Origin: Madurella fahalii
Taxonomy: Eukaryota > Ascomycota > Sordariomycetes > Sordariales
DNA length: 64,000 nt
Reading direction: 5' to 3'
NCBI GenBank assembly: GCA_029876055.1
Contig: CM056875.1
Coordinates: 2,728,001 to 2,792,000 of the forward strand
The position numbers and the translations under genes are program-made. Position 1 is the stretch's first letter, and every line of letters starts with the position of its first letter. This document shows positions 1 to 12,379 of this stretch, piece after piece. The notes beneath the pieces are model-generated. The model was not told where the DNA came from. It searched no databases and was given only the letters and a program-made list of their open reading frames with translations.

Positions 1-1
1 T

Positions 2-529
2 GCAGCCGTTCCTGCTACCGCTCCCACCGTAGAACCAAAGGAAGCCTCGCCTCCGCCGGCCCCGTCCGCGTCCCCGTCCCCGTCGCCGTCTCCGTTCCCG
101 TCCCTATCTCTTGCCCCGTCTGCCCCGTCTCCCCCACCTGCACCTGCGATTGCGGCTGCGCGCCCCGTGCGAAAGTCGCCAGCGCCGCTGCAGCGGTTAC
201 CTTCTGGCCCGACAATCGTTAGGCTCTTGGAATCGGACGAAGAGGAGGAGGAGTACTATGATGCGTACGCAAGCGAGACTGATGACGGATCGCAAATGAA
301 AGAAGAGCAATCAGCTTCTGACGCGGAGCTGAGCGCGGCCCAGGAGCCGAGCGATTCGGACTCGGATGACGACGATGATGAGGATATACCTGCTTACAAG
401 GAAGTTAGTGGGCCGCGTCGTGGGCTGGGGACAGCTATTAGGGGAAGGGGACCCGCTGCTGCCGCCGCCGGGAGAGGAAGAGGCGCAGGCAGGGCCCGTG
501 GCCGGGGTCGGGGGAGAGGCGGGCGGTGA
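2..529 (+). CDS. 3' end of unidentified acidic, RGG-tailed protein (partial)
   Basis: The reading frame is open from base 2 to the TGA at 527-529, so only the C-terminal 175 residues are present and the start lies outside the window. The visible part begins with a Pro/Ser/Ala-rich low-complexity stretch, continues through two strongly acidic segments (runs of Glu near base 240 and Asp near base 370), and ends in an arginine-glycine tail of repeated RGR units (about 450-526). Acidic patches followed by an RGG tail are common in nuclear nucleic-acid-binding proteins and histone chaperones, and RGG tails are often arginine-methylated. No catalytic domain is visible, so I cannot name the protein. 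It is convergent with the small mitochondrial gene that follows. Confidence 0.7.
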   Translation, partial: AAVPATAPTVEPKEASPPPAPSASPSPSPSPFPSLSLAPSAPSPPPAPAIAAARPVRKSPAPLQRLPSGPTIVRLLESDEEEEEYYDAYASETDDGSQMKEEQSASDAELSAAQEPSDSDSDDDDDEDIPAYKEVSGPRRGLGTAIRGRGPAAAAAGRGRGAGRARGRGRGRGGR

Positions 530-985
530 ATAGTTAATAGCTCTGTCCAGTACGTGTGTTGGCATAGCGCGGTTAATATACATCCTCTCATCATCAGTCG
601 CTCTGGTTGTTTCATGGGATGGATTTCACGAGACGTCTTTGACCTACCAGGGGCTAATTGTAACGTTTGGAGATCGGAGGAGAGGACATGGACGTTTAGC
701 TCTATGCAAACTGAACCCCATCCCACCTAGATCTTGGTATTTGAGCATCAGCCAAAAACCCATGAATGCAATTCATCAGTCTATCATTCATGCCCATGCC
801 CATGCCCATGGTGAGCAAAATTGCCTGCCGCCCTTGACTGGTCCGGTCCTCCCGATATGTACAATCTCCTCTCCTCCGCCTTTCCCATTCTCATCCCGTC
901 CCCTATCCCCATGCATACAATCTCTTTTTTCACCCTACCACGATGTCATTCATTAGCCTTGACCCGCCTCGGTAGAGGTTTTTTT
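530..985. other. Intergenic, two convergent 3' ends
   Basis: This stretch lies between two genes that converge, so it should hold both 3' UTRs. A short direct repeat of catgcc units lies at about 790-810. No coding exon or RNA gene is visible. Confidence 0.5.
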
Positions 986-1431
986 TTAGAGCCCGTCCTT
1001 CATACTCGTCCCGTGCTTCCTGAGCTCCTCGGCGCTCTGCTTTGTCTGGTCCTGCAGCCGCTTCATGGCCGCCTCGCCCGCCTCGCGCGGGCCCATCCGG
1101 TCCGCCTTGACGCTCTCCTCGCTGACCGAGGCGAGCTCGGGCTTCCAGTGGCCCTGACCCTTCTTCTGCTTGGCCAGGGAGTCTTGCTTGTGGATGTCAA
1201 AGTCAGTCGGGTTGGGGTCCGCTGGGTTGTGGTTAGTCCGGAAGCTAGAAAGGAAAAAGGCGAGAGGTGGGAGAGATGGGGGTTGGTGGGAAGGGGGTAG
1301 GGGGAAACATTACAGCTGGCGCTTTCTTTCAGGGGGAGGCGCGTGGTTTGGGAGAAGGCTCGGAGAGTGGTGACGGTCGAGGTTGGGCGAATTGCCCTGG
1401 CGGTGGTGGTGAGGAGAGCGCGGGCGGACAT
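986..1431 (-). CDS. Small predicted mitochondrial protein (117 aa, 2 exons)
   Basis: Exons on the minus strand are 1431-1314 and 1221-986, separated by a 92-bp intron with donor GTAATG, branch ACTAAC and acceptor CCCAG. The spliced frame is uninterrupted to TAA. The first 40 or so residues are rich in Arg, Ala, Ser and Thr without acids (MSARALLTTTARAIRPT), a typical mitochondrial presequence, with an RAFSQTTRL segment resembling a processing site. The mature part is hydrophilic and helix-forming (DIHKQDSLAKQKKGQGHWKP, then a Lys/Glu-rich tail). I chose the methionine at 1431 because it opens the presequence; an upstream in-frame Met (1509) would add 26 mostly Ile/Thr residues unlike a presequence start. 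It resembles conserved fungal mitochondrial proteins of unknown function, which is recollection only. Confidence 0.75.
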
Positions 1432-4400
1432 GATGTTGGTGATTGTTGCTGTCGTGAGGGATGCGATTGTGGTTGTGATGATGATGTTTGAGGAGGAAAC
1501 GGGTTGCAATTGGAGGACTGGTTAAAAGTGATGGGTTCAATGGAGGGGCGAGAGGGAAAAAACAGCTCAAGCTATTGAATCGCAAAGTAGCAATTCCAAG
1601 CTCGGGTAGATGAGGCACCTTTGAGGAAGGGAGGATAGTGGATGACGGGCATGTCTCCGCTGACCATGACGTCACCATCAACACAGGTATCAATTGGCGC
1701 TTCTACGTCGGCTTCTCCTCACAAAACCCCAACCAGAGACTACGGCCACCCAATGTACGAAAATTCGCGAGAGGGATTAAAAGTAAGCAATTCCACTTCA
1801 CGTCATTGGATAATAACTCGGCCCTGTTTTGCGTTCGTGGGATGTGGTAAGTAAACGTCCATGAAATGGTTAGTGCAGGAGTTGTCATAGTTACAAAGTG
1901 CTCTGACGCATTCTTCCGCTCCGAGAATGTATCAGTAATCAACCTTCGGTTATTGGCTCCAGAACAATAGGGGAAAGGCAGTCGGTATTCTATCAGAAGT
2001 TAGAACGAGAGTCTCTTAGACAATGCGGCTACATATCGGCCCCGGAACCCGGGACATGCCGGGCACCCAGACGGATGGGACAAGCTGCGAGCGCAGAGAG
2101 GAGCCACAATCACCGAACGCCCAACCGCAAGCGGCGGGTTTCACCTGAGAGGTATCTCGCCGGATGTTGCCGCTCGGCATTTATGACTTCGCTTCACCTT
2201 AGCCCAAGGATTGACACGGGATGAGCTACTCTACTGCTTTCCATTTAATACATAGGTTTTATTTTGTATGTTTAGAAATGTTGGTGTTTGTTGTTTTTGT
2301 TGTTGTGGAAACACGGCCGACTTGGCCGGTCCGGCACATGCGTTACAGGCAAGTCGGGTTAAGGCTGCGGTCCGGCCTCCTGCCCGGCCACAAGGGCCTC
2401 GCCGGCCTGGAAATCTCAAGTTTGCCCGGCCGGCAGCCCGCGCACCGATTCCGACGACTTTGAACCTTCCATCGCGGCGGGAGTCCTATTGGCCCGAAAC
2501 GGGGGTTAGCCGGGCAGACGGCGGGCCATCCATCATGATTTTGTTCTTTTGTCCAAGCACTGTCTGCTAGGTCAACTTGATAGGTCAGATGATGTGCCGT
2601 CCTCGAACTGGATATGATCCTCGAGACGGGTGTTGCATCCGATGGGTCGGAGAGGCCCTCAGGGGCAAAAGACTTCATTTCATTGAATACTAGGCATGCA
2701 CATTGACCCTCAATTGCTGCCCAAGGTGTCAAAATGCGGTGATGCTACTGCATGCGATCGAGTTTAGTACTGGCTACGGAGGTCTTGTCGCTCGCTCAGA
2801 CAGCCCGAGGCGCAGCGATCTATCCCTTTATGGAATGTTTCTGGCATCGCCGAGTTCAACGGGGAGGTGTTGGTCTCGTCCGTTCTTCGTTTACCGGGTC
2901 TGCTTTGCTGTTTTGGCGTTTCGCCGCAGGGAAGCGATGCCGCTTTTGCCTAGCTATGCAATGCAGCCCAGTTCACGCAAGCTCCTGCTCTAGCGCTGGT
3001 GTTCCAGGGACTGGCACAATCTTGTCCCTTCTGCCGCGCTGCAGACGAAATGAGACGACAGCAGTGGTGCGGCAATGCAATGCGAACTATCGAGATGATG
3101 GTCAGCACGGGATTCAGCGCTGCATGCAGGAAGCTTGGAGCTGTGTCTCCTTCCTCTTTTTTCCTCGGCTGGGGGGTTCCGCAGCAGTCAAAGTCAGCTG
3201 TGCCACACTGACTGTGCATTGCTTCTTTGCTGTTATCTGGGGAAGTAGCTGCGTGAGCTATGGTGCAGCAGCGTGGCGTTGAGCAGGCGACCTCCCATTG
3301 TTCTGGTCACTCCTCCGCAGGTGTCTGCCTGCAGCTGCACACAAGACCGGAAAAGAGCGGTGTGGCAGTGCCGGCTATTGTTGCCCATCATTGGCCAGAA
3401 CTTCGAGCCGAATGGTGGTCCGTAGTCTCCCTGTCCACCTGGTCTTTAAACAAAGAGCCCAGGGTACATCACATCGGCGGCCGGCAAGACCTCACAGTGC
3501 GTGTGTTCAATGAGGACGGTCTTGGAGAAGGGCTTTGTCCAGCCCATGACTCGAACCTAACGTTCGCAAGACTCATCGCAGACCGCCAAACTCGGCGCCG
3601 TCCAGGCCGCAAGCCTTGGAATGGCGGCCTGAATCTTACTACGTAGCAAGCATTCAAGCGAGAAATGGCGACAATGTCCGTGGATACAATACAGTATGGA
3701 AGGTAGAAGACCTGACGGCAGGAGGTCGCACAGCCCTGGATTGGACAATGCGCCGGGGGTTGCATTGCCCTCCTTTGCCGACGCACCCCCGATGCCGCAA
3801 GCAGGCAGCCGACGAATGACGGATTTTGGATAGGCACTCATGGCGAGTAGGTGTGGCATGCTACTTCTTTCCTCTCTGAATCGCCTTGCTCGTTTCGTCA
3901 AGAGCTGCATTGACTCTGGCTGTGAACCGGAATGCACTCGACATATGTTTTGGGCTATTGCTGCGGGCGAGAGAGCCCGGGAACTCCCCCTCGCATCAAA
4001 CGTGCGCGCAAGGCTGTGTCAAAGCGAATGGGGTTTCAAGGGACGAAACCCCTCGACAGCCCCTCCCTTTCTCTGGTGGGCGGACGGTCCCGGCTGTCAA
4101 CCCAGGAACAGGGAAGAGGAGAGGGGCAAAGCGGTCTTCTCAACCAGCTTTGGGTCCCAAGATCTTCGCACTGCCCGTTCGCCGACGGACTAAAATAGTC
4201 GGATTTGCCGGCCCCGCTTCAGGCACAAGAGAGCAATCGACACTATTCGCTCATCGTCCTGCCACCATCCCCTCCTGTGGCTCTCTCCTTGGGGAAGTGG
4301 GACGGAAGAAGCACGAGACAAACGGGACAGCGCTTGACAAATGGCCTGGAAGTCGCACTTGGTGATGCGAAGCGGTTTGAAATAGGTACGCGAGCGCAAA

Positions 4401-6510
4401 AGTATGCAGCCAAGGGTAAACGGGAGAATGCGACACGACATTGTGGGAATGGGGTGGCCAGAGCGACCGGATTCTGCCCCTTTATCACCCCACCTACGGG
4501 GACGGTTTCGGAGAGTGGGGGGTTTCTGCAGTCTGTGTCGGTGACGGCAGCATCGTTCCATGTCATCAACGAAGACGGAGACAATCCATGCTGTACTGTC
4601 AACCCACACTGTTTTGCGGTTGAGATTCGGCTGAATCTCGTTTTCTGGTGCTGGCAAGTTTTTGAATGGCGGGCACCAACCGACAGCGAGTCCCCAGTTT
4701 AGAACGGGCCCGCGCGGGAGGTAAATCGCCTTTGTCGTCATGCACATTTCGTAAGGCGTACGAGGCGGCTGATGGGAGCAAGCCAATGACACTTCTCGGT
4801 CAGGCGTCATATTAATGAGATTGCATGCCGAGTCAGCAAAGCCAGGCGGCAGGGCCACTTGACGAGCGCTCGCTTGTTCGCACCCTCTGCGCCTAGACTT
4901 GAAATTGATATGGAATTGGGATTCTGGAGGTATCGCCGCTGCCCATCAGTGGCGACCTCTATGTGCCTTCGATGACGGCCGGGCCCGGTGCGGTGTCGTC
5001 GGGATCTGCGAGAGTCCTCCCTGCATCCCTCCCGCCAGTTCGATACTGGAGAGCTAGTGAAGTAGTAGTGTAGCGTAACTCCAGCCAAAACAAGGAGAAA
5101 CTCCGGGTTCAAACGCCCCAGCCACGTTTGGTGACTTGCGTCTGCTGATGCAACGGTACGGGACAAGCCCAGACCAGGTTCGTCCGCTGAGAGCGGTCTA
5201 CCGTGCGGTCTGGAAAGGCCTCGCAGTGTTTTACCGTCAGGAGCGGCCAGTCAAAACGTGCTGACGGATATCCCCCCCCCCCGCCACAAGGCTGGGCCGT
5301 ACTGGACGCTCGAATGGCCATTCGGCTTCACTGAATTATGCATCTCCAGCCGCCTGCATCGCTGTAATAACGGGCAAGGATCGGGCCAATTGGCCGGCGA
5401 GCGCTAGTTTCAGCATCGCACGCTCGCTGCCGCCCACGAGACCCCTCAGCAGGCGCCTTCTTCACATTTCATTGCGAGTTTTGCAAGCTCCCTCTCCACT
5501 AAGCGATCCAGAGCGGAGGTCGAGGGGGCGAACCGGAAAAGTGGCGTTCTGCACTACGTAGGAGACGAAAACAAAGGAATTCAATGGCGGGAAATCGGCA
5601 CTCGAGGCTCAAAACTCGGAGAATCTGGAGCCATAACCGACGCTGCCTTTGTCCCTTGCGAATCTCTAAATGTTTTTGTTTTCCCAGTCCCATCAGGTAT
5701 GAATCGAAACGATGAGCGCTGCCGTTGTATCGGGCCACGTCGGGTGACGGGTTTGGCAGAAGCGTGGTGGGGTGGAGCGGTGGCCTGTCGGGTTCCCAGG
5801 AGTGCAGCGCCTCAACAGGTGCTTCCACCTCCAACCACAGCCAGCCAGCAACCGTCCAGGCCGTTTCCGGCACTGGCTGGTGAGCGGGCGCACCAGGCCA
5901 AAATTACACGACAACAACAAGCCCAGTGAACTAGGCCGTTTCCCGCCTAGCTCAAGCTAACCGGCCCAATCGCGGACCCCGTGGGCCCACTTTTGCTGCC
6001 GGTCTTGCCACCCAGCCTGCAAGCGGAGTGGCCAGTGCATTGGCTCGTGAGTGTGTGGTCCGGGGTCCTGCCTCTCCCGTGCATTAGTGGAGACCCTGGT
6101 AGCGCCCCCACCACTTGGTCTTGTCCAACCCTTCGCCCGCGTCCGATCGCAGAAACCTATCCCTCTTCCCTTCGCCTCTTTCCTACTTTACCTTCACCTC
6201 GACCTACCCTTCCCCACGTCCCACCAAACTACCCATCATCGCCACAAAAGCCGTTCCTCTCCTAAGAAGCGCCTAAACTAGCCCACGCTATCCTCTACTC
6301 CTCACCCAAAAAAAACCTGTAATTTCTTCTGTGCTTTGGCGCCGACGAGTCACCATTGAGCCGGTTTGTTGGAGTCCCATTGTTCCGTCTCGTCGCCATC
6401 AAACAACACTTAAAAAGGACCGCCCTCAGTCCTAGCGCTTCTCAGCATCCAGCACTTCTGCAAAGCCAATTTGGCCTCGGACCGCATCGCCTCCTGGTTT
6501 ACCAATCATA
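1432..6510. other. 5.1-kb gene-poor region upstream of the 193-aa protein gene
   Basis: None of the open frames here behaves like a gene: they are short, overlap on both strands and show no intron logic. Local features are a GGCCGG-rich patch at 2310-2450, a ten-C run at 5271-5280, and a strongly pyrimidine-rich tract at about 6100-6300 with an A run at 6308-6315, ahead of the ATG at 6511. The pyrimidine tract looks like the core promoter or leader of the 6511 gene. The rest could hold a long 5' UTR with introns, a non-coding transcript or decayed sequence; I cannot tell which. Confidence 0.5.
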
Positions 6511-7180
6511 ATGTCTGCGTACTACCACTTTAACGCCCACCAACAGCATCCAACACAGGCGACGGCTCCCGCCGTCTCCCACAGCCACCATGGCGGGCGT
6601 AACCGCAGAGCACCGAGGCTATCCGTCACACAGAACCCGCATAAGCAGTTCCGCGGAGTGAGAAGCATGAAGGAGCTTACCGAGTCAGCAAACCTTACCG
6701 CTTTCCGAATGAAATTCGAGGCCGGGCGGTCGTTTGACTTGGAAGACGATATGGAGTTCTGCCCCGGGCTGTTGACCGAGAGCGATGTAAGTCCTCCACG
6801 CGGCCCACTGCCATTGGCAGGCGGTGCATATAACGCGTTTAGGCCGTCCAAAACTAATGCCCGCGCCAAATTAGCTCGTGTCGATACATAGCTCATCGTC
6901 CGAGCGGTCATCATTGGCAAGCAACTCGCCGCAAGGTTCACCGACGCAGCAGCCCATCCAAGTCGCCTCGGGCTTCTCCCTGCACTCGGGCTCGCCGGCC
7001 TTCATCCCTCCGACGTACCAAAATCACGCCTCTGCCCTGAAGCTCCACCAACCCTCTGCCACGCGCGTGCGCAACGCCATCCCCATCGTCAACCCTGCTA
7101 CTGGCATCACCATGTCGAGCCCGCCGCAATCGGTCTCACCCGCCCGGATGCAGCCGCAAGCCGTCGGACGGCGGTGGTGA
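6511..7180 (+). CDS. Conserved fungal protein of unknown function (193 aa, 2 exons)
   Basis: Exons 6511-6786 and 6875-7180 join in phase 0 across an 88-bp intron (donor GTAAGT, branch ACTAAT, acceptor TTAG). An alternative acceptor at 6890-6891 would break the frame. The N-terminal half has a His/Gln-rich start, a basic RNRRAPRLS motif, then a segment that looks conserved (KQFRGVRSMKELTES and FEAGRSFDLEDDMEFCP). The intron falls just after LLTESD. The C-terminal half is Ser/Pro-rich and probably disordered (SSSSERSSLASNSPQGSPTQ), with many potential phosphorylation sites. I believe similar proteins occur across Pezizomycotina, but this is recollection and no function is known to me. The gene is isolated, with 5.1 kb upstream and 3.6 kb downstream free of other recognisable genes, which suggests long UTRs or extensive regulation. 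Confidence 0.82.
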
Positions 7181-7927
7181 GGTGGCTGAACGTCTCGCTT
7201 CTGTGACGCCCAGACGAGAGTAAGCCAACCTCGAGCCGTCGTCGTCGTTGCAATCGGGGCTTTTAAAACTACTGTGCGCATTCGCTCATGCAGCTGTTCA
7301 TCTTGGCGGGCACCGACATACAAAGTAGCAGGCATCGATCTTTCTTTTTCCCCCTTCCGCAGGCAGGAGGCGACAACTCAAGCGTTCAAGGTCGACTGGA
7401 TTCTCGACTTCCTTGCGCGACTTTCTCGACTCAAGACACAATACCCGACCTGTACAAAAATCCTTTAATCGACATAGCCACTCTCCCTTCGAAGCGAAAA
7501 ACTTTGATGACGCTCGGATGGCGCGATGAAAGAATAATCGATACCTCTGCGTTGTTTCGATACCAAAAAATCCCTTTTTTTCCCCGGTGCGGTGTTCCCG
7601 GCCTCGGAAGATGAGAGGGCTGCGGATACTTTCTTCCACTACAGCGAATGGGCGTTTTACCACGGCGGTTTTGCATCCTCACTTCAAGCCAGCTTTTTGC
7701 ATCGGTGTCACACGACGGAGTTCCTGCGGTTTTGCTTATTTTCGATACCATACATTTGGGGTTTGGGCGTCTATTCTTAACACGGAAGCGGCGGCTTTCA
7801 GTCATACACGATAAAAAAGCGGTAACGGGTTCACGGGTCAACGAGTTCATCATTCCAGAAAAAGACCAATACTGACATATAGAACGACTTGGGGATTTCT
7901 TACTCGCAGTTGATGGGCAGGGTGGGG

Positions 7928-7949
7928 TTTTTTTTTTTTTTTTTTTTTT
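7928..7949 (+). repeat. T22 homopolymer
   Basis: An uninterrupted run of 22 T. Together with the second tract 276 bp downstream it could mark a nucleosome-poor region or a poly(A)-derived relic on the minus strand. Length may be inaccurate in the assembly. Confidence 0.9.
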
Positions 7950-8225
7950 CCAACCTGGTGTTCTCAATTAGGGGGCTACATGGGGTCAAATATCTTGGAG
8001 CTTGGGGTGGTCGGGCTGGCAAGACATTGTGCGGTTTTTGTTGTCGAGGAATCTCAGCAAGCTGGTATTTCCGGATCGGTATTAAGGGGGGTGGTCGGGG
8101 GTGTGGAGTTGGTATATATGTTTTTCTCCGTTTCTGTCCATTTATCTCTCTTGGCTTCGTTGTATCATGGGTTGACAGCGGGCAGCCAAAGCTGATATCC
8201 CGCTCTTATATCCTTTTCCTGCCGA

Positions 8226-8252
8226 TTTTTTTTTTTTTTTTTTTTTTTTTTT
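8226..8252 (+). repeat. T27 homopolymer
   Basis: An uninterrupted run of 27 T, shortly followed by another T8 run. It lies in the same gene-poor interval as the T22 tract. Confidence 0.9.
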
Positions 8253-10779
8253 ACCTTTCTCTTTTTTTTGGGTTTGCATCTCGGATCGGTCTACGGCGGA
8301 AAGGGGAACGCGCATTTCGGGTGTTCCCTGGGTTGTCTGTCTGGAAGCTACTACTTCGTTTTGCAGCGGTATCTCTGTTTATGAGGGCTTGGCGGCTTGG
8401 TTGGCAAAGCATCCCGAGATTTTCCAAGGCAGCGGGCGCGCACAGTACACCATTTTTGGTTGCGGTTACTTGTTTGGTGTCAAGTTTCGGTTGGGGCAAG
8501 GCAGGGCAGAGTGTTTCGACTGTGATACCTTGTGTTGTTTAGTCTCTCTTCCGAACTTTTAGGATTGGGAGGATGGACGGGTGGGGAATACGGGAACGGT
8601 GTGTGGCCCGGCTTTCTTGGCTCTCTTCCCCGGCTTTTCCAGTCAGCTCCGGCCTCTCCGGCTTTCGAGCTTCCGGGTTTTCGTCGGCCGCGGGCGTTTT
8701 TGTATGCCAAGATACGCGCAAGCAATGCTGTGATTATGGGAATTGAAATACTGGCGCTATATGCGTGCCTCTTCGCTCAGTCGACTATTTTCCGATGCAG
8801 CTGGTGATGTGACTGGATTAGAGGGCCTGGGTAAACTTTCACAGAGTTCTGCTGGCCCCTTTCCTGTGCCTACTTTGGTGACCCAGCGTTTAAAAGTCAC
8901 TGCAAGCCCGAAGTCGCAGGTGAAACAGGCAAGTGTTGGGTTTTCCGTGATTCAGGGTTCACGACGTTCGGCTAGCCCGCCCAGTCTCAACGTCCTACTA
9001 GATACCGGTCATGCTGTTACACTTCCGTTGTAATCACCCATGGGGACTTAAATGGTTTTCTCGACCAAAGAGCAAGCTATTCTGGAACTGCTGATGGGCC
9101 GGAGTGGATGTGATGAACTTCCACCACTAGCTCAACCGGCTGTTGCAGTATGCGGCAAGACGACGGAACTACCCCAGCTGCCATCTCGACGTCTTAGCCG
9201 CGTACATCCTGGTGCTTAGCCCGCCCCCGCGGCAGGATGAGGAGTAAGTCATGTTGTGTGTTTGTTCCCACGACCGTAAGTACGTCCGTTCCGGTGGCTA
9301 CGTAACCGGGATGGTGTGCAACTTTCCATACATACACATATTGATCATATGACTTTACCGGGCTCCTTGGGCTTATAGATTGTCTTGTGTCCTGAAGCGT
9401 CGCTTTAGAAGCCTTGTCAGAGCATCCTTGTGACTCGAGGGCGTTCTTATCTCGGTCCGTTGTGAGGCGCGCGGATTCGGCTCTGCTGGGTGTTTACCTG
9501 CGGTTGTCTCCTTGCGGATGCCAAAGCCCGGGCCCGGGGGGTTCGGGGGGATGTGGTTTGGACAAACGGGGAATTGGTTTCTGTGGAATGGTTCTTACGC
9601 TTTGAAGTGTTAAGAACAATATGTAGCCCCTCGTTCTTGGTATTAGGGGCCAATTGCTGGTGAGCGCTTGTGAGGCTCCTTTGATATGGGTGTATGTTTC
9701 GGGATGTTGTATATAAGATGCTTTGTGGGGAGTTGGAGCAGCTTCTTGTGTGGGCTTTGGATGCCGGTGCGTGACCACGGCATGAACAGGCCCTCCCCCG
9801 TTAGCAACGAGGAGCTGGAGATGTGTAGTCCTAGCCCCCCGGGACATTTGTCTATCGCCGCCGAATGTGGCTTGTTCATAGGATGCTTTTTTGGAAATCT
9901 GGAGTTACTGTCTGGGTGCTCTGTATATGTTCTGTCCTTCACGATACGCAGTGATTGGTAGAGAATGTGGTGCTCGTACTCTTGGGAGTTGTGTTTGGGG
10001 AGAGGACACGGGTGTGCGTGTTAAGGCGCCCCTTTTCCGCTAACCGACCCATCCAAAGGGCACTCTTCGTATTTTCCGAACTCACAATTGCCCCTGCCTC
10101 CATCCGGGTTAATGATGGTAGAGTAAGAAATCTTGTAAGATCTTCTCCAAACAAGTGACGTTTTCTTCTGCTTCACTTCTTTCGACTTCTATACTCTGCC
10201 TCTCTCCTCATGTCCGCTTTCCTAACTCTGACCATCTCTCTACCATCACCCAATCTTAATTCTTTCCAGTGCCCGGATATCGCAGTAGCCAATTTCGTCT
10301 CATTTGGTCTCGTCAAGTGACCTATTTCCAGGCTCATTTCTTCAATTTCAGCGCGTTCAAGTTCCTCCTCCTTCTCCTTCGCCCAACACTTCCCAACCAT
10401 TTCGCGGTCTTTCGCTTGACCTTGCCCAGGACGGCGTAGGAAACAATTGATTTCCAACCACTTTCCTTTGCACAATTTCATAACTCTCTTTCTCCGGTTT
10501 GATCTCGCCCAAGTTGAGCTTTCTCCTTCTACTTCAGTCATATGATATTTGGGCGGTTCGTTCATGCACACTCCAGAGTATTTCACCAAGACCCCACGCC
10601 TTCTCTCAACTTCAACTCTCCCTTGCCCTCTGCCCACAGCACTCTCCCGACCTGCAACAACTCCTCAACCACAAGCAGTCGTTATCGTGAGCAATCGCCT
10701 TTCAATTCCTAATACATATCCTAGCCCGATTCATATCCGTTTACTGCATCGCATCGTTTCTCCTGCAAGCTTGCTGATA

Positions 10780-11756
10780 ATGGCAGATCGCAAGCGGAGT
10801 TACCGGCCGTCAAGCACAATGAGTAACATAATCGACCTGTCTGGCGACGCAGAGTCGACCGACAAGTGAGTGAATGCGAATAGATCTATTCCATCATTTC
10901 TGCGCACAAAGAAAATCGCTAGTAGTGTAACGCTAATATGCTTGCCTTGTAACCAGATGGCTCACTGACCGTATCGTCACTATTACGGTCGGTCGAGAGG
11001 AAAGGCGTTGGTTAGTTCACGAGAAGCTACTCTCGCAACATTCTGCCTTCTTCGACGAATACTTCAACGGCCCAGAGGAGGAACCGATTGACCGGGACGA
11101 GATGAAGTTGCCTGAGGAAGACCCCAAGCTCTTTGCCCTCTTCATCCGCTGGCTCTATGGCACCGCCTTCGCCACCTCGGGCGGCAGACGTGTCTTTCGC
11201 TTTCCCGTGCCCAACCCCGAGAAACCCGATACACCGACTGTTCGCGACTAGTGAGTAATATCTCTTCTTTTGCTCTCATCAAACGGATGGCATGACAGTT
11301 ATCCCCTTTAGTCTTGGTCTCTATGTCCTCGGCGGCAAACTCGGAGTCATCGGCGTCCGCAACGCTGCAAGTGATGCCCTCTACGAATACTACGGACCGG
11401 CGTCTGATAACCATAAGTCGCCCAACCTCCACGATGTCAAGTACATCTTTGACAATACGACCCCTGACGCACCGCTTCGCCGTTTCCTTATTGCGCAGAC
11501 CCTCTTCTACCTCTTCAGCCTGAACCGGCGCAACGCCCCGCTGCCCCGAGACTGGATCATGGTGCTTACCCAGCACGCTGAGATCGGCTTCGCCATGATC
11601 CGGATGCTAGCTGATTGGAATTGGGCGATTGGAGACAACGCCCCCAACATGAACCTCAGGCCTCGCCAAGAGTTCCACGAGCGCATCCCACTGCCGCAGA
11701 TTGTCAAGGACGAGGTTGACGACGACCCCGTCGAGTTCTTCGACGACCTGGATTGA
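10780..11756 (+). CDS. BTB/POZ domain protein (274 aa, 3 exons)
   Basis: Exons 10780-10865, 10957-11250 and 11312-11756 splice in frame (donors GTGAGT and GTGAGT; acceptors ACCAG and TTTAG). The N-terminus is short and polar; the second exon encodes the typical BTB opening, with ITVGREERRWLVHEKLLSQ followed by a segment where the protein folds back (SAFFDEYFNG) and the acidic stretch before LFALFIRWLYG. The third exon begins LGLYVLGGKLGVIGVRNAA, the helical pair that closes fungal BTB domains. BTB domains mediate dimerisation and often adapt substrates to Cullin-3 ligases; many fungal single-BTB proteins like this remain uncharacterised. The acidic C-terminus (DEVDDDPVEFFDDLD) has no domain. 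The first ATG is used; MSNIID 13 residues downstream is possible. Confidence 0.88.
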
Positions 11757-12379
11757 AGGGAGAGGGACGGCACCGAAGCCAATCTACGCCATCGCGGCAC
11801 CTTGTTTCCGAGTTTGGGTTCTTCTCAATGGGGATTAATAGGTTAGGTCGGGCAGGGCGGCTGACAGAAGGAAGAAACGCGTTTAACCTCCATAATTTGC
11901 TTTACGGTTGCTTATGGTCTCAGGTACCTCGGGGCACTCTTGCACTTGGCCGGCGACGGAGCTAGGAGTTCAATCTTACTCATGCATTGCTTAGACCTTT
12001 CCTCTTTGTTTGTGTGGCGGCTTGCTCACAGAGCCGAAGTGAGCCGCTCTCTCCTCATCAACGGTGGAGAGAATGATGGGGCCTGTCTCGTGTGGTGCTT
12101 TCATTTGTTTGGCTCTTTCCTTCCCATCCTCCTAGTTGCTCCTGTTCTTGCTCTTCAACGTCGCCTCGACACCTCTTTGCGCCTGCCCCTAATTCTAACC
12201 AACCATGGACGTTATTAGGCTACGGCTGCCCATCTCAAGCAAATCGAATAATACGTGCCCGGCTGCCTTTTAACTATCTAACTTTCCTCGCCGCCCGATT
12301 TGTAACCACAATTTTTCGGACACAATTAAATCCCGACTACACGGTCGTCACGGACTCAGGTTAACCTCAAACCATCACC
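11757..12379. other. Intergenic between BTB gene and glutamine-repeat gene
   Basis: Same-strand spacing of 623 bp that should hold the 3' UTR of the BTB gene and the promoter of the next one. CT-rich stretches at 12100-12200 resemble a fungal core promoter. No exon is apparent. Confidence 0.5.

Larger units (their letters stand above)
7181..10779. other. 3.6-kb gene-poor region with two long T tracts
   Basis: The open frames across this region run through homopolymers and show no domain, signal peptide or splice logic. The main visible features are T runs of 22 (7928-7949) and 27 (8226-8252) bases and a pyrimidine-rich stretch at 10160-10740 that is probably the promoter and leader of the BTB gene starting at 10780. 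The first part presumably carries the 3' UTR of the upstream gene. Confidence 0.5.

Noticed and set aside
3260..3937. Overlapping frames of 120-130 aa on both strands
   Set aside because: Composition is uniform, frames overlap and no motif or intron is seen; treated as non-coding.
7889..8542. A 217-aa open frame rich in Phe
   Set aside because: It depends on two long T tracts and has no other coding feature; poly-Phe comes from the homopolymers.
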